A stretch of DNA of 64,000 nucleotides from SAR92 clade bacterium (GTDB taxonomy: Bacteria > Pseudomonadota > Gammaproteobacteria > Pseudomonadales > Porticoccaceae). The position numbers and the translations under genes are program-made. Under the pieces are notes generated by a model. It made no database searches and was not told the origin of the DNA. It saw only the letters and a program-made list of their open reading frames with translations. Location of the stretch: the NCBI GenBank assembly GCA_004211905.1, contig SHBP01000003.1, positions 144,986 to 208,985 on the forward strand, given 5' to 3'. This document shows positions 18,301-28,920 of the stretch, one piece after another (the first letter of the stretch is position 1; each line of letters opens with the position of its first letter).

Positions 18301-20036
18301 TAGTTATCGGTTCCTACTAATCTGGGAATCTTTTGGTCCGTCAACTGATTCAATCTCATCAGGGTCTGATGACCAACGATGCCATCAGCTAAGATATTCT
18401 GCTGGCGCTGGAACTCGGTCACCTGTTGCTGAACAGCTTCAGTGTAGCGCCCGCCACTAATGATGTTAGATGACTCCTCAGACAATTCTCCAAGCTTTGC
18501 TTGCAACCAACTTAAAGCAGGCTTATTGATATCACCAGCTTGAAGAACAAGAAAGTCCTTTGGAGGCTGCCAAAGATACACATAAGTACCTGTCCATCGC
18601 TCTTCAAAAATTTTCTTATCCAATAAGACGATTTCGCCACCCTCCAACAAATATACTGTTGTCTCATCTACATTAATTAACAGCTGGCTTTTTGTTAATC
18701 CCGAAGGCTTTTGCAGCACTACAATACCAGGTCGATCAACTACAGTAAGGTTGTAGATAGTCGCCTGACCAAGCGTTTCCGCGCGCAATCCATTGTCTTC
18801 AGCCAGAGCCGACAGTTCTTCAAAAGTATATACCTCAGGGACCTCTACGCCCCAAAGTGCGAATAGGTTAACCAAAGGGTTAGTGGGTACGCTAACTGAT
18901 TTTTGAATCAATTTTTGTTCAACAAGAAAGGTCTCTTCAGTTATTACTTCAATATCAAACTCTTTTTCTGGAACAACACCTTCGCTATCTTTGAGATTAG
19001 CTGGGAGAGAAACGGCAGTAACGGCCAACGCCTCTTGTTCGATCACTCTAGGCTCTTCAATATCCAGACCCACTGACTCTGCGGGGAGCCCAGCGTCTGT
19101 GACAAGATCGGGAACAATCATTTCTTTGAATAAAGGTACGTTGAGACTCACCACTGCTACTAGCGTCAATACAAGCAACCCTAGAATGGGCTTGTTCGAC
19201 CCTCCAGAGTCTCCCAAATCCCCCATAATTTCTGATGCTGCATCTTTTACCAGGGCCGCCGATACTTTCCTATCTCCCAAAGAGTAAGCAGCTAGCAATG
19301 CCTGATGGCAGATTAAATTAATCAATCGCGGAACGCCCTTGGTTAATTTAAAGATGACACTGATACAACCAGCATCAAAGATAGGCCCGCCAGCACCGGC
19401 ATGATGCAGTCTATGATTAATATAATTTGCTACCTCAGCTTTATCTAAGGGCAGCAAATGAAACCGTGATACTACTCTCTGATTCAGCTGCCGAAGATCT
19501 TGCTGCCCTAGTATTTCAATCAACTCTGGTTGAGCCACTAAAAGTATATGCAGTAGTTTTTGCGTATTAGTTTCTAGATTGCTCAACAACCTTAGGGTTT
19601 CTAATACGTCATTGCTAAGGTTTTGCGCTTCCTCGATAACAATTAGGGTTTTTTTTCCCTCCGCATGACTTGCCAGCAGGTTTTGGTTCAATGCATCAAT
19701 GCAAATCTTGGAAAAAGACAGGTCTTTTTTTTCTGGTAACTTAATTGATAATTCGTGACAGATGCTGGCAAGAAGATCTGTTTCATTGAGTTTACTATTT
19801 AATACGTAAGCAACCCTAACATGGGCTGGAATGCGTTGTAGCATGGTGCGAGTAAGGGTAGTTTTACCCGTCCCCACCTCACCGGTCAGCAAGATAAAGC
19901 CACCCTCTCGATCAAGCCCGTACTTTAGGTGCGCAACGGCCTGACGATGCTGGTGGCTAGGATATAAAAATCCTGGATCAGGAACAATCGAGAACGGCTC
20001 TCGCTTAAGGGCAAAATGCTGCAAATAAATACTCAT
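18300..20036 (-). CDS. gspA: ExeA/GspA-family AAA ATPase with C-terminal peptidoglycan-binding domain
   Basis: MSIYLQHFALKREPFSIVPDPGFLYPSHQHRQAVAHLKYGL...GEVGTGKTT; C-terminal VQQQVTEFQRQQNILADGIVGHQTLMRLN (PG_binding_1). Confidence 0.9.
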   Translation of the reverse strand: MSIYLQHFALKREPFSIVPDPGFLYPSHQHRQAVAHLKYGLDREGGFILLTGEVGTGKTTLTRTMLQRIPAHVRVAYVLNSKLNETDLLASICHELSIKLPEKKDLSFSKICIDALNQNLLASHAEGKKTLIVIEEAQNLSNDVLETLRLLSNLETNTQKLLHILLVAQPELIEILGQQDLRQLNQRVVSRFHLLPLDKAEVANYINHRLHHAGAGGPIFDAGCISVIFKLTKGVPRLINLICHQALLAAYSLGDRKVSAALVKDAASEIMGDLGDSGGSNKPILGLLVLTLVAVVSLNVPLFKEMIVPDLVTDAGLPAESVGLDIEEPRVIEQEALAVTAVSLPANLKDSEGVVPEKEFDIEVITEETFLVEQKLIQKSVSVPTNPLVNLFALWGVEVPEVYTFEELSALAEDNGLRAETLGQATIYNLTVVDRPGIVVLQKPSGLTKSQLLINVDETTVYLLEGGEIVLLDKKIFEERWTGTYVYLWQPPKDFLVLQAGDINKPALSWLQAKLGELSEESSNIISGGRYTEAVQQQVTEFQRQQNILADGIVGHQTLMRLNQLTDQKIPRLVGTDN

Positions 20037-20045
20037 AGCCTGCCA

Positions 20046-21965
20046 TTACTCAGTGGTTTCTGATGCTTTCCCTTGATTGATAAATTCTTTGATTTGCTTG
20101 GTCACAGCGCCCTCTTCATCTCCTTCGAAATCTCGGGTAATTAGATGGTCAAATTTAGACTTAGATAATGCCTTCGCATCTTCTGCGGTGCGGATAATCG
20201 TCGGTCTAATGAACATCATGAGGACTTTTTCTCTGTCATTCTTATTTGAGGACTTAAATAGATTACCTATTAGTGGAATATCCCCTAAGATCGGAACCTT
20301 CGACGCACTATTGCCGCTAGTTCCTTCAATTAAACCACCGAGAACAAAGATTTCACCATCTTGGATCATCACATTGGTTTGCATAGTACTTTTTGTGGTA
20401 GTGGCTCCCAACTGGGAGTCCGCAGTACCAGTTTTAACAGCGGACGATTCCTGCTCGATCTCTAACCGAACCGCATTACCTTTACTAATTTGTGGTTTGA
20501 CCTTGAGCATCACCCCCACCTCTTCACGATTAACCGTTGTGAAAGGATTGACACTATTGGAATTATTGGTATTGGCATAACTACCCGTAGGGAAAGGCAC
20601 CTCCTCACCTACTGTGAGAGAGGCTTCTTCGTTATCAAGAGTAATCACCGAGGGTGTAGAAAGAATCTTAGTACGCCCATCGGTCTTCAGAGCCTGAACC
20701 AATAATCCAATACCTCGATTGGTGTCAGTATCGAAGTCTCCTACCACACCGATAACACTTTGAGGTAGCACTTGAGCAGCACTGGCACCATCCGCACTGC
20801 CGCTCAAAGCAGTACCTAATAAACCTGCTAGCACGCCATCAAAATTAGAGATATAACCACCTCGGTTCTTACCGGTAATCACTAATTGTGAGCTAAGGTC
20901 TCGAGCCTGCTCTTCTGACAATTCAGCAATAACCGCCTCTATGAGAACTTGTGGTCGCGCCCGATCTAATTTTTTCACCACATTTTGAATTTCACGCACT
21001 AACGCGGAGGGCGCGGCCAAAATCAATGCATTATTAAGCTCATCAATTTCTACTTGGTAGGTGGCTTTTCCTTTTGTATCGCCGGTTGACTCACCCGCTA
21101 AGCGCAAGAAAACATCCGACCCAAGCATGCCATCAATAATTGGTTTGATCTCTGCTGCTCGTGAGTAATCCAAATAAATAACTTCTACGCTACCTTTTTT
21201 CGCAGAGGGCAGATCCAATAGTTTAAGCATATTTTTAAAGGCAGTCCGAGCCATACCCGGACCACTTACAATTACTCGATTATTCAGTCCATCCTCAACC
21301 AAAGACAATTCTTGCTTTTGCAACTGTTTAAGTTGGCCCGCGATGTGCACTGCCTCACCGGCAGAAATATGATTCAAAGTAATGACTTCTACTGCATTTT
21401 GATCGGGATCATCCATCTCTTGCAAAATGGTTTTCACTTTTTTAACGTTGCTTTTAATATCTGAGATCACCAGATAATTACTTTGAGCGTATGCCAGTAA
21501 TCTGGCTCCATTGCTAAGAAGAGGCTTGATTACTGGCACCAAGGTCGCTGCCTGGACATGGTTAATTTTAATGATTTCAGTCACTAGTTTGTTATCACCA
21601 TCTCCACCAGCGAAATTAAAAGCCTGGGTAAAAGGAATAATTCGAGTGATAGCGCCATCTTCAACCGCCTGAAACCCGCCAACCTGAAGTGCGGAAATGA
21701 TAGCCTCATAGAGTAAAGTCGAATCTATTGGCCCCGGAGAAATAATAGTAACCTTACCTTTAACTCTCGGATCCAGAACAAATGATTTACCAGTGACCTC
21801 TGCAGCACTCTCAATCACACTGCGGATGTCTGCGTCTCGAAAATTAATCTGTACCGTTTCAGCAGCAAAGGCCTCTGACATCAGAGACCAAAAAAGACAT
21901 ACAGTGATGCCGATTCTAGTCAAAGAGCGATTCTTACCTTTTGCTTTGTAGGTATTAACTATCAT
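20046..21965 (-). CDS. gspD: Type II secretion system secretin GspD
   Basis: 639 aa; N0-N3 domains and secretin domain (VPILGDIPLIGNLFKSSNKNDREKVLMMFIRPTII). Confidence 0.96.
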   Translation of the reverse strand: MIVNTYKAKGKNRSLTRIGITVCLFWSLMSEAFAAETVQINFRDADIRSVIESAAEVTGKSFVLDPRVKGKVTIISPGPIDSTLLYEAIISALQVGGFQAVEDGAITRIIPFTQAFNFAGGDGDNKLVTEIIKINHVQAATLVPVIKPLLSNGARLLAYAQSNYLVISDIKSNVKKVKTILQEMDDPDQNAVEVITLNHISAGEAVHIAGQLKQLQKQELSLVEDGLNNRVIVSGPGMARTAFKNMLKLLDLPSAKKGSVEVIYLDYSRAAEIKPIIDGMLGSDVFLRLAGESTGDTKGKATYQVEIDELNNALILAAPSALVREIQNVVKKLDRARPQVLIEAVIAELSEEQARDLSSQLVITGKNRGGYISNFDGVLAGLLGTALSGSADGASAAQVLPQSVIGVVGDFDTDTNRGIGLLVQALKTDGRTKILSTPSVITLDNEEASLTVGEEVPFPTGSYANTNNSNSVNPFTTVNREEVGVMLKVKPQISKGNAVRLEIEQESSAVKTGTADSQLGATTTKSTMQTNVMIQDGEIFVLGGLIEGTSGNSASKVPILGDIPLIGNLFKSSNKNDREKVLMMFIRPTIIRTAEDAKALSKSKFDHLITRDFEGDEEGAVTKQIKEFINQGKASETTE

Positions 21966-21999
21966 CTATTTATTCCGTTTTTCTATTAAATTCGCCGTT

Positions 22000-22806
22000 T
22001 TAGGGTTTTAGTCCCAAAGTTGGTAGTATTTTAGCCGACAGACTGGCCGCATTGACATAAATAGTTTCTTCTTGACCATTTCTCATTACCGTGACCGGCA
22101 AACTATTTGCCGCACTGTAACTCATCATCTTTATAGGATTAGCCATTAAGTCCTGCACGGATAAACCGTCAACCTGAAGTACAACGTCACCATCACGGAT
22201 ATCCGCCATCATCTTCACCTCTGTTGAAAGATTATTTATCTTAAACCCTGTATCACCTGAAACGTTTACAGGTACTGCCCCAAACATGTTCGCTAGAGCA
22301 AAACCTTGGGTTTGAATATCACGACCTGATGTATCAGGCACAATCTCGGTCTGCATAATGACATCGGGCTTTTTCATTAAGACCTGTTTCCTCACACCAT
22401 TCTCAAGGACGATAATCCGAAAAGCCTGGATTTCCACTAACTCTAATGAACCGCTAAGCTTATCGCCAACTTGGTATACCTTTTCTGCTTGCCCTTTAAA
22501 TTTAAGAGTGGCAGAAGCGTTCTGAGCAGATAGCATAACCCCTAACAAGTCTGCATTGATCTTAGCATCTTGCAAGGATTGTCCCGGCTGAGCAACTTGG
22601 GTGACAATGGCAGCTTTCTCTCCACCAAACCAGTTCCATTGTATTATTTTTCCTGAAGCCACTCTTTTTAGCTGCGTTGGCTGAGGCTCAGAATCTTCAA
22701 CTAGAATATCTGTAATTATTAATAAAAGATAAACTCCCAACAAACCCATAAGCCCGAGGAGAGTTGCTCGAATAACGCTCTGAGAATTGTTTAGATCAAC
22801 TTTCAA
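22000..22806 (-). CDS. gspC: Type II secretion system protein GspC
   Basis: 268 aa; single TM, HR domain (LLGVMLSAQNASATLKFKGQAEKVYQVGDKL), PDZ-like C-terminus. Confidence 0.85.
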   Translation of the reverse strand: MKVDLNNSQSVIRATLLGLMGLLGVYLLLIITDILVEDSEPQPTQLKRVASGKIIQWNWFGGEKAAIVTQVAQPGQSLQDAKINADLLGVMLSAQNASATLKFKGQAEKVYQVGDKLSGSLELVEIQAFRIIVLENGVRKQVLMKKPDVIMQTEIVPDTSGRDIQTQGFALANMFGAVPVNVSGDTGFKINNLSTEVKMMADIRDGDVVLQVDGLSVQDLMANPIKMMSYSAANSLPVTVMRNGQEETIYVNAASLSAKILPTLGLKP

Positions 22807-23284
22807 TGGCTACAACCTCCATAGAACCCTTCAACTCTGTGCCAGAGGATGTCGTTACATTTAAGGATTTAATAGCATAACCAGCACAAGCAATCTGATG
22901 CGCCAGATGCATCACACGATTAGCATCTGACCCACTAAAGACCAACCGCTGAGTTCCATTATTATTTTGTAATGAGTTAAAGCGAAGTTGGTTACGACGG
23001 ACCAGTCTAGTTAGCTGATCTCTATCAGAGCTTTTATCAACATCCCGATTAGCACAACCATTTTTAAGGCGAACCACAACCTCACGTTGCTGCTCCAACC
23101 ACCTTAGGTCTGCATTTAATTGCTCAGCCTGCTCAGACAGCTCGCTATGTTTAGCCACCATAGGTGAAATAAGCGTGACTATTGCAGTTATAATTATGAT
23201 AATCCCCCCACCTGAAGCAAGTTGCTTTTCTCGAGATTCTAACCCATTAAATGTTGATCGAAGCCTGGCAATGATCTCGTTCAT
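22796..23284 (-). CDS. gspM: Type II secretion system protein GspM
   Basis: 162 aa; short N-terminal cytoplasmic tail, single TM; position after gspL. Confidence 0.8.
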   Translation of the reverse strand: MNEIIARLRSTFNGLESREKQLASGGGIIIIITAIVTLISPMVAKHSELSEQAEQLNADLRWLEQQREVVVRLKNGCANRDVDKSSDRDQLTRLVRRNQLRFNSLQNNNGTQRLVFSGSDANRVMHLAHQIACAGYAIKSLNVTTSSGTELKGSMEVVAIES

Positions 23285-24414
23285 CAGTTGCTCCTCCCTT
23301 TCACTACGGGTCTGATGGACAAGACAAACAGCTCAGAATTATCTTGTTGCTCCTGTTTTAAACTTGTTTGGTACCCAGGGATATTCAGTGATTTTTTCGT
23401 TAGCTTGGAACCATTAGTCACTTTCATTTCCAATCCCTCACCATCAACATTAATGCTCTTTAGCTCGCATTGGCAGGCGACCATGATCGAATCTAAAGCA
23501 GACAGCACTGCAATCGGTGTGGATTGCAAGCTCTGTTGCTGCTTAAACAGCTGTTCAATTTTTGCTTCAACCAGCTCTTTAATTTTAGACGGTTTTGGTT
23601 TTGGCCCAGAAAATAGCTGACTGTAACTAGTCACATAGACTTTCTCTCTAGACTCTACTTGTTTCTCAAGGTCTTTGCTGGCAATTTGAAAATACCCTGC
23701 AAGTATAAACAACAGAACCGCCGCCGCCGCCGCGGTCGGCCACCAGAAAGTCCAAGCCGTTTCCCTGGCCTTTGGTTTAAAATCTCCCTTCATTAAATTT
23801 ACCGCGGGAAAATGAGCAAACTCCCAATCAACCGTTGAGTCATTGATATCGGCCCCACTTCGCAAATACTCGGGAACCATGCCCTCATCAGGTAGAGAAA
23901 TAGACAGTCGCGGAGGAACGGTGGCGTCGTTTAAAATAGAGTCTACCAACGTCCAGGCAACTTCTGGGGTTGCCGCAAATCCGTCATTGCTAGACTGTCG
24001 CACTAACAATATCCCATCACGCCAGCCAATACTCAAAATTCCTGGCTCCCAAGGAAGCGCCATAAAATCTGGCGCCATGGCTTGAGCAGAAACACCAGCA
24101 TTTTCCGCAACACGAATCCACTCAAGCATATCTTGCCGGCTCACAGCCATTATCTGTATTTTTTTGTCATCTCGACCTGCAACAACAAAATGCATCTCAT
24201 CTACTGGCTGCAAAACTCTGTCTTCAAGCATCCATGGAAGCAGTTCTGCCCACTTGCGTTGGGGTGCCGTTGGAATATCCACAGAATGTAGACTAATAGC
24301 CTCCGATGGTACCCACAAGGTCAGAGGCTCAGCATTAGATCCAGCCACGGACTTCAAAGGATCAGTGAGGTCACTGAAACGTTGATCAAGGTTGAAGAGG
24401 TGGTCGACACTCAT
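23284..24414 (-). CDS. gspL: Type II secretion system protein GspL
   Basis: 376 aa; RKWAELLPWMLEDRVLQPVDEMHFV cytoplasmic domain, TM, periplasmic ferredoxin-like domain. Confidence 0.88.
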   Translation of the reverse strand: MSVDHLFNLDQRFSDLTDPLKSVAGSNAEPLTLWVPSEAISLHSVDIPTAPQRKWAELLPWMLEDRVLQPVDEMHFVVAGRDDKKIQIMAVSRQDMLEWIRVAENAGVSAQAMAPDFMALPWEPGILSIGWRDGILLVRQSSNDGFAATPEVAWTLVDSILNDATVPPRLSISLPDEGMVPEYLRSGADINDSTVDWEFAHFPAVNLMKGDFKPKARETAWTFWWPTAAAAAVLLFILAGYFQIASKDLEKQVESREKVYVTSYSQLFSGPKPKPSKIKELVEAKIEQLFKQQQSLQSTPIAVLSALDSIMVACQCELKSINVDGEGLEMKVTNGSKLTKKSLNIPGYQTSLKQEQQDNSELFVLSIRPVVKGRSN

Positions 24415-24420
24415 TTTAAA

Positions 24421-25635
24421 TTATATCTCCATCATCATACAGGCAGGCTGTACTATATTACGTTCAATGTCGATTTGCTGATCTAGAGCGTTCTCTTTAT
24501 CTTTTGCAGCCAACATTTTTTCAATTTCAGATAAATCAGTCTTGCTGGGTACTACAGAGGGAACCACCGTTATTTCTCGAGCAATAACGTCTAGCTTAAA
24601 TGACGGCCAGTTTCCAGACCTCTTCATTATACTGGTTACTTCGATCTCTGCCTCACCAATTTCCGCCTTTAGATAAAGCTTAAAGTGCGCTGTAGCAACC
24701 GAAACTAAATCTTGAGGCCAAATCTGCTTAGCCTTTTCAATCGCCTTGCCTTTGCTATCTATAACAACCAGTCCTAGGTAATTTTCGACGTGATCTTCGA
24801 AAGTATCAATATCACTAAAAGGTCGACCTTCAACCACGGCATCTACAAACTGTTGGCCGAAGCTTCCACCCAGGGCCAATAATAGTTCGTTAGATGCAGT
24901 ATTAATATTGATGGGGGTATTCACCATAGGACCCGAATTCTGGGGACCCGTAACCGGCAGAGCGGAAATCCAAGGCAATAACATTTGAACTTCCTGAACA
25001 TTATAACCCGCTATATCCGCTAGCTCGGAGGCATCACTAATTTCATCATTTAGCACCATCCGCGGGGGTTCGAAACCCTCATAATCAGGCTGCTCAGCAC
25101 CCCAACTGCTGGTAACTGCTGAGTCCCCATCAACCCAATCGATAATAGTCGCTGCCCGAGCTGGACTGGTTGGAACTTCAAACAGATTGAGCAGATTTAA
25201 CCATGTCTTAACAATATTCATGTTTTCTAACTGGTTAAGGTCTGCTTGCAATGATCGTTTTGAGCCTTGTCCTTGAGTGCCATAGAATCGAAAATTATTT
25301 ATGTTAATCTTGCTCTGCAAGTCACTAATACAGCCTGTGAGTGTACCACCCTCAACTGGCAGTAGCGGCAAAGCTTGAGCCCAAATTTCGCCATAGTGGT
25401 CTGATTGATTGGGTTGCCCGCCTTTTGGATCTTCAGCTAACAACTCCATTGCCCAGCCCTCTCCGCTCAGAGCAATCAGCAGCGCTTGATCACTATGCAA
25501 TGATGCCATAGCCTGAGAGACTTCAATTTGATGGCGATAAAAGATATTTGCCAGAATCATGGTAACCGCAAGAACCAGAATCATTGCCGCAAGAAGAGCA
25601 ACACCCTGTTGCTTTTCAGCCTTGGCACTAATCAC
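24421..25635 (-). CDS. gspK: Type II secretion minor pseudopilin GspK
   Basis: QQGVALLAAMILVLAVTMILANIFYRHQIEV prepilin N-terminus; LQSKININN, PININTAS motifs. Confidence 0.93.
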   Translation of the reverse strand: MISAKAEKQQGVALLAAMILVLAVTMILANIFYRHQIEVSQAMASLHSDQALLIALSGEGWAMELLAEDPKGGQPNQSDHYGEIWAQALPLLPVEGGTLTGCISDLQSKININNFRFYGTQGQGSKRSLQADLNQLENMNIVKTWLNLLNLFEVPTSPARAATIIDWVDGDSAVTSSWGAEQPDYEGFEPPRMVLNDEISDASELADIAGYNVQEVQMLLPWISALPVTGPQNSGPMVNTPININTASNELLLALGGSFGQQFVDAVVEGRPFSDIDTFEDHVENYLGLVVIDSKGKAIEKAKQIWPQDLVSVATAHFKLYLKAEIGEAEIEVTSIMKRSGNWPSFKLDVIAREITVVPSVVPSKTDLSEIEKMLAAKDKENALDQQIDIERNIVQPACMMMEI

Positions 25636-26245
25636 TTACCACTCCAGGAAATAGCCTCGAGGTCGTTAGTTCATTTTCAGTAGTTATGGTTACGCTGATC
25701 ATACGAGGTAAAGCTTTGTTCGTTTGACTTGAGTTCAGTGGAGGCCAGTCAACCGAATAATTACCATTTCCATCCAGATGATTAAACTCTACGTCTTTAA
25801 CTTTATCTAACAGGATTAATGTCGTTCCATCACTCTGCCGAGGAGATTCAGTAATCGCCCATGATGTCCGTATCAACTGATCATCTTTATTAATTGTATA
25901 ATTAACTCGTCTCATGCCGCTGGGGTTTGTTCTAAGCATTGGGCCGCCACCGCGACTAAAACGAACACCAAAATCACTAGGATTAGTCAGGTAAGCGCCC
26001 TCTATATCACCCAATCCGTCATGGAAACGTCGTGGTCTTATATGCATTAAATCTCGGCCAATAATTTGCCACGCCCGTTGTAACTGCGCATCACTCGCCA
26101 CGCCGCTTCGACTGCGCTCATTAACTTTTGTTACCACCTCTACCGCTTGATAAGACATCACTGAAATAATAGCTAACAAGGCCAGTGACACGATCGCTTC
26201 AATCAACGTGAATCCGGACTCCTTGTTAACCATTATTTTTATCAT
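25628..26245 (-). CDS. gspJ: Type II secretion minor pseudopilin GspJ
   Basis: ESGFTLIEAIVSLALLAIISVMSYQA; RDLMHIRPRR.. domain. Confidence 0.92.
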   Translation of the reverse strand: MIKIMVNKESGFTLIEAIVSLALLAIISVMSYQAVEVVTKVNERSRSGVASDAQLQRAWQIIGRDLMHIRPRRFHDGLGDIEGAYLTNPSDFGVRFSRGGGPMLRTNPSGMRRVNYTINKDDQLIRTSWAITESPRQSDGTTLILLDKVKDVEFNHLDGNGNYSVDWPPLNSSQTNKALPRMISVTITTENELTTSRLFPGVVSD

Positions 26246-26629
26246 TTACTCTCCAACCAGATAGACCGCAAGAGACGATTGAAAGCTGTCGCGGCCGTCC
26301 AAACCAACCTCAACTTCATGGCGGTAAAGATCCTGGCCCATGGCTTTTTCAACTTTCATTTCCCAACGCCACTCCTGCCCTCCTTGGGTGTCGACGCCTT
26401 TAGTTTTGCGCTGGCTCCCTGGAGCCCTAGATGCCAAATTTTGGGAGTACTGGTAACTGTCCATTAAATGATTCCATGCCACCTGATTAGCCAAAATACG
26501 GTCTCTAATACGCAGTCTTTCATCAGCGTATTGATGCACCGCAAAAAGCGCACTGCTAAGAACAAGGCTGAGTATAAAAAGCGCCATGACTACCTCAATT
26601 AATGTGAATCCACGGTTATGAGTTCTCAT
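26246..26629 (-). CDS. gspI: Type II secretion minor pseudopilin GspI
   Basis: NRGFTLIEVVMALFILSLVLSSALFAV; ANQVAWNHLM. Confidence 0.92.
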   Translation of the reverse strand: MRTHNRGFTLIEVVMALFILSLVLSSALFAVHQYADERLRIRDRILANQVAWNHLMDSYQYSQNLASRAPGSQRKTKGVDTQGGQEWRWEMKVEKAMGQDLYRHEVEVGLDGRDSFQSSLAVYLVGE

Positions 26630-27201
26630 CGGGACGACTCCACCAATTCCATAATCATTCTGTTTGTACTGTCATCCCACTGGTAATTGAAAGCATTTTT
26701 ATAGGCATTAAAAGACAACTGCATTACCCCTTCAGGCTCAACATACCCATCGGGAAGAAAAGCGATCTCGGGTAGTAGCAAAACCTCCTCCTCTTCAACC
26801 TCTCCACGCTGATCAATTTGAGGACGCACCGACCGACTTTGTGCCATTAATTCATCCCCGTCAATGGATTCCATATCCCACGTAATAATGCCATTGTGAT
26901 CTATTACAAAGGGCTCAGGTGACGACACTTCAAGCCAGCGTTTACGGTAATAAATCACCGGTTGTAATTCGATGGTAGCCTGAGAGTCTTCTTCAATTTT
27001 AGCGACAAGCCCATAGGCAGCTCCTTCAAGAGAAGATCGCTGAGCTATCTGTTGCAACCAAATAAGGAGCTTCTCAGCCTCTGCAGGATAACGACGATCG
27101 GCTGATTGATTGACCGCTATTATGCTTGCTAAAGCTAAGATGACAACAATTGCCACAACAACAAGTAGCTCGATCAGGGTAAAACCCTTGGAGTATTTCA
27201 T
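26626..27201 (-). CDS. gspH: Type II secretion minor pseudopilin GspH
   Basis: SKGFTLIELLVVVAIVVILALASIIAV prepilin N-terminus; position between gspG and gspI. Confidence 0.88.
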   Translation of the reverse strand: MKYSKGFTLIELLVVVAIVVILALASIIAVNQSADRRYPAEAEKLLIWLQQIAQRSSLEGAAYGLVAKIEEDSQATIELQPVIYYRKRWLEVSSPEPFVIDHNGIITWDMESIDGDELMAQSRSVRPQIDQRGEVEEEEVLLLPEIAFLPDGYVEPEGVMQLSFNAYKNAFNYQWDDSTNRMIMELVESSR

Positions 27202-27243
27202 AGGTCGCTCTTTTGAAGGTTTTGATCCTAAACTATCAAAGCC

Positions 27244-27678
27244 TCATTCATTGACATTCCAACTGCCCCAATCTGCATTGGAATCTGTGCCACCCTGCGC
27301 ATTATCGGCTCCAAGAGTATAAACCTCCACTGGCTTGCCGTGGGTACCAGGATTTGCGTATCTATAGTCCTGTTTCCAGGCATCTTTCGGTACAGACTCA
27401 AGGTAGGGTCCATTCCAACTCGTCGCCTCAGACCCTGAAGGGGCTGTTACCAGAGCCTGTAGCCCTTGAGATTGCGTTGGGTAACGATAGTTATCCAAAC
27501 GGTAAAATTTCAGCGCACTTTCGATCTGACGAATGTCTGAGGCGGTTCTAGCTTTCTCCGCCTTAGACACCTGATTAAACAAAGTAGGAGCCAACATAGC
27601 GCTCATGATGGCCATGATGGCAACAACAATCATCATTTCAATAAGCGTAAAGCCAGTTTGTTTGTTTGACGTATTCAT
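27244..27678 (-). CDS. gspG: Type II secretion major pseudopilin GspG
   Basis: QTGFTLIEMMIVVAIMAIMSAMLAP; LDNYRYPTQSQGLQALV. Confidence 0.96.
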   Translation of the reverse strand: MNTSNKQTGFTLIEMMIVVAIMAIMSAMLAPTLFNQVSKAEKARTASDIRQIESALKFYRLDNYRYPTQSQGLQALVTAPSGSEATSWNGPYLESVPKDAWKQDYRYANPGTHGKPVEVYTLGADNAQGGTDSNADWGSWNVNE

Positions 27679-27703
27679 TTTATATCCTCTTAACCAGACC
27701 TTT

Positions 27704-28915
27704 TTATATCGTATTATTCATGTCCATTATGGGCAACATAATGGCGGCTACAATACCCAAAATCATTGCTCCCATTATTAAAATCAGGATGGGGTTTAAT
27801 AGCTTTAAAAACACTTCCACGGCATTATTTAAACGTGCTGAGTAATATTCTGCGACGCGCAACAACATTTTATCAAGTTCGCTAGAGGCCTCTCCACTGC
27901 CCACCATGTGCACTAAAAATCCACTACCTTCTAAGTTATCTTCTAGGGCTTTATGTAGACTGGTTCCCTGTCGCATAGCTTCAGTTATACGATCAAATTT
28001 ACCTTGTAGTGCAATATTACTGACTACCGCAGAGGATATTTTTAAAGCGGCCAACGCTGGTACACCACTACTGAGGAGCACCCCTAGATTACGAGACCAG
28101 TCAGAGATGTCAGCCATACGCACCCAACGCCCCATGCCCGGCGTGCTCAGAATCATTGAGTGCCAACGTAATTTTAACTCCGGCCTTTTCATTGCCTGAT
28201 TAAAGAACAGTATTGCCAACACCACAAACCCCGCAACGTACAAACCATAGGTCTGAGTAAAATTACTAATATCGACGACGACCTCAGTAATCCAAGGCAA
28301 TTCACGTTTTGAGCTTGCAAAAACCGCTGTAATTTTTGGTACTACCCAGACCATCATAATCGACACCATAATGATCGACACACTGATTAAGGTCACCGGA
28401 TAAATCAACGCGCGAGTGACCGTTTTACGATTTTCGGCGCTGGTTTCTAACTCTTCAGATAGACGTAACAGAATTTTGTATAAATGTCCTGTCTCTTCAC
28501 CCACCCCCACACCAGCAACGATACTTTCAGGTATTCTATAGGGCGAGCGTCTGAGGGCCTCAGAAAAACTGCGCCCCTCAGTAATTTCACTCCGCCAGCT
28601 CTCCACTAACCGTCTTTGCTTGTCAGTTTCCGCCTGCTCTATGGTCATGCGGAGGGATTCTTCAAGGGGCAACCCTGATTGAATTAAAATTGCCTGCTGG
28701 TGAAGCAGTAGTGAAAGGTCAAGATTATCAACCTTGGCCTCGCGCCCTCGTCTTGAACTCTTCCCGCTAGACTTTTTACTGACCTCCTCCAAAGTAGAAG
28801 GCAATAATTTCTTATCTTTTAGCTGTCTTCGCGCCTGGCGCTCAGAGTCCGCCGAGATAACCCCATTAACCAATTTACCGGCAATGTTATACGCTGAATA
28901 ATCAAAAGTTGGCAT
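27704..28915 (-). CDS. gspF: Type II secretion inner membrane protein GspF
   Basis: 403 aa; T2SSF domains, GVGEETGHL, VGSGEASSELD. Confidence 0.96.
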   Translation of the reverse strand: MPTFDYSAYNIAGKLVNGVISADSERQARRQLKDKKLLPSTLEEVSKKSSGKSSRRGREAKVDNLDLSLLLHQQAILIQSGLPLEESLRMTIEQAETDKQRRLVESWRSEITEGRSFSEALRRSPYRIPESIVAGVGVGEETGHLYKILLRLSEELETSAENRKTVTRALIYPVTLISVSIIMVSIMMVWVVPKITAVFASSKRELPWITEVVVDISNFTQTYGLYVAGFVVLAILFFNQAMKRPELKLRWHSMILSTPGMGRWVRMADISDWSRNLGVLLSSGVPALAALKISSAVVSNIALQGKFDRITEAMRQGTSLHKALEDNLEGSGFLVHMVGSGEASSELDKMLLRVAEYYSARLNNAVEVFLKLLNPILILIMGAMILGIVAAIMLPIMDMNNTI

Positions 28916-28920
28916 TTTAG

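Noticed and set aside
23717-23734. GCC trinucleotide run in gspL
   Set aside because: Short in-frame run encoding an Ala-rich TM segment; too short to claim phase variation.
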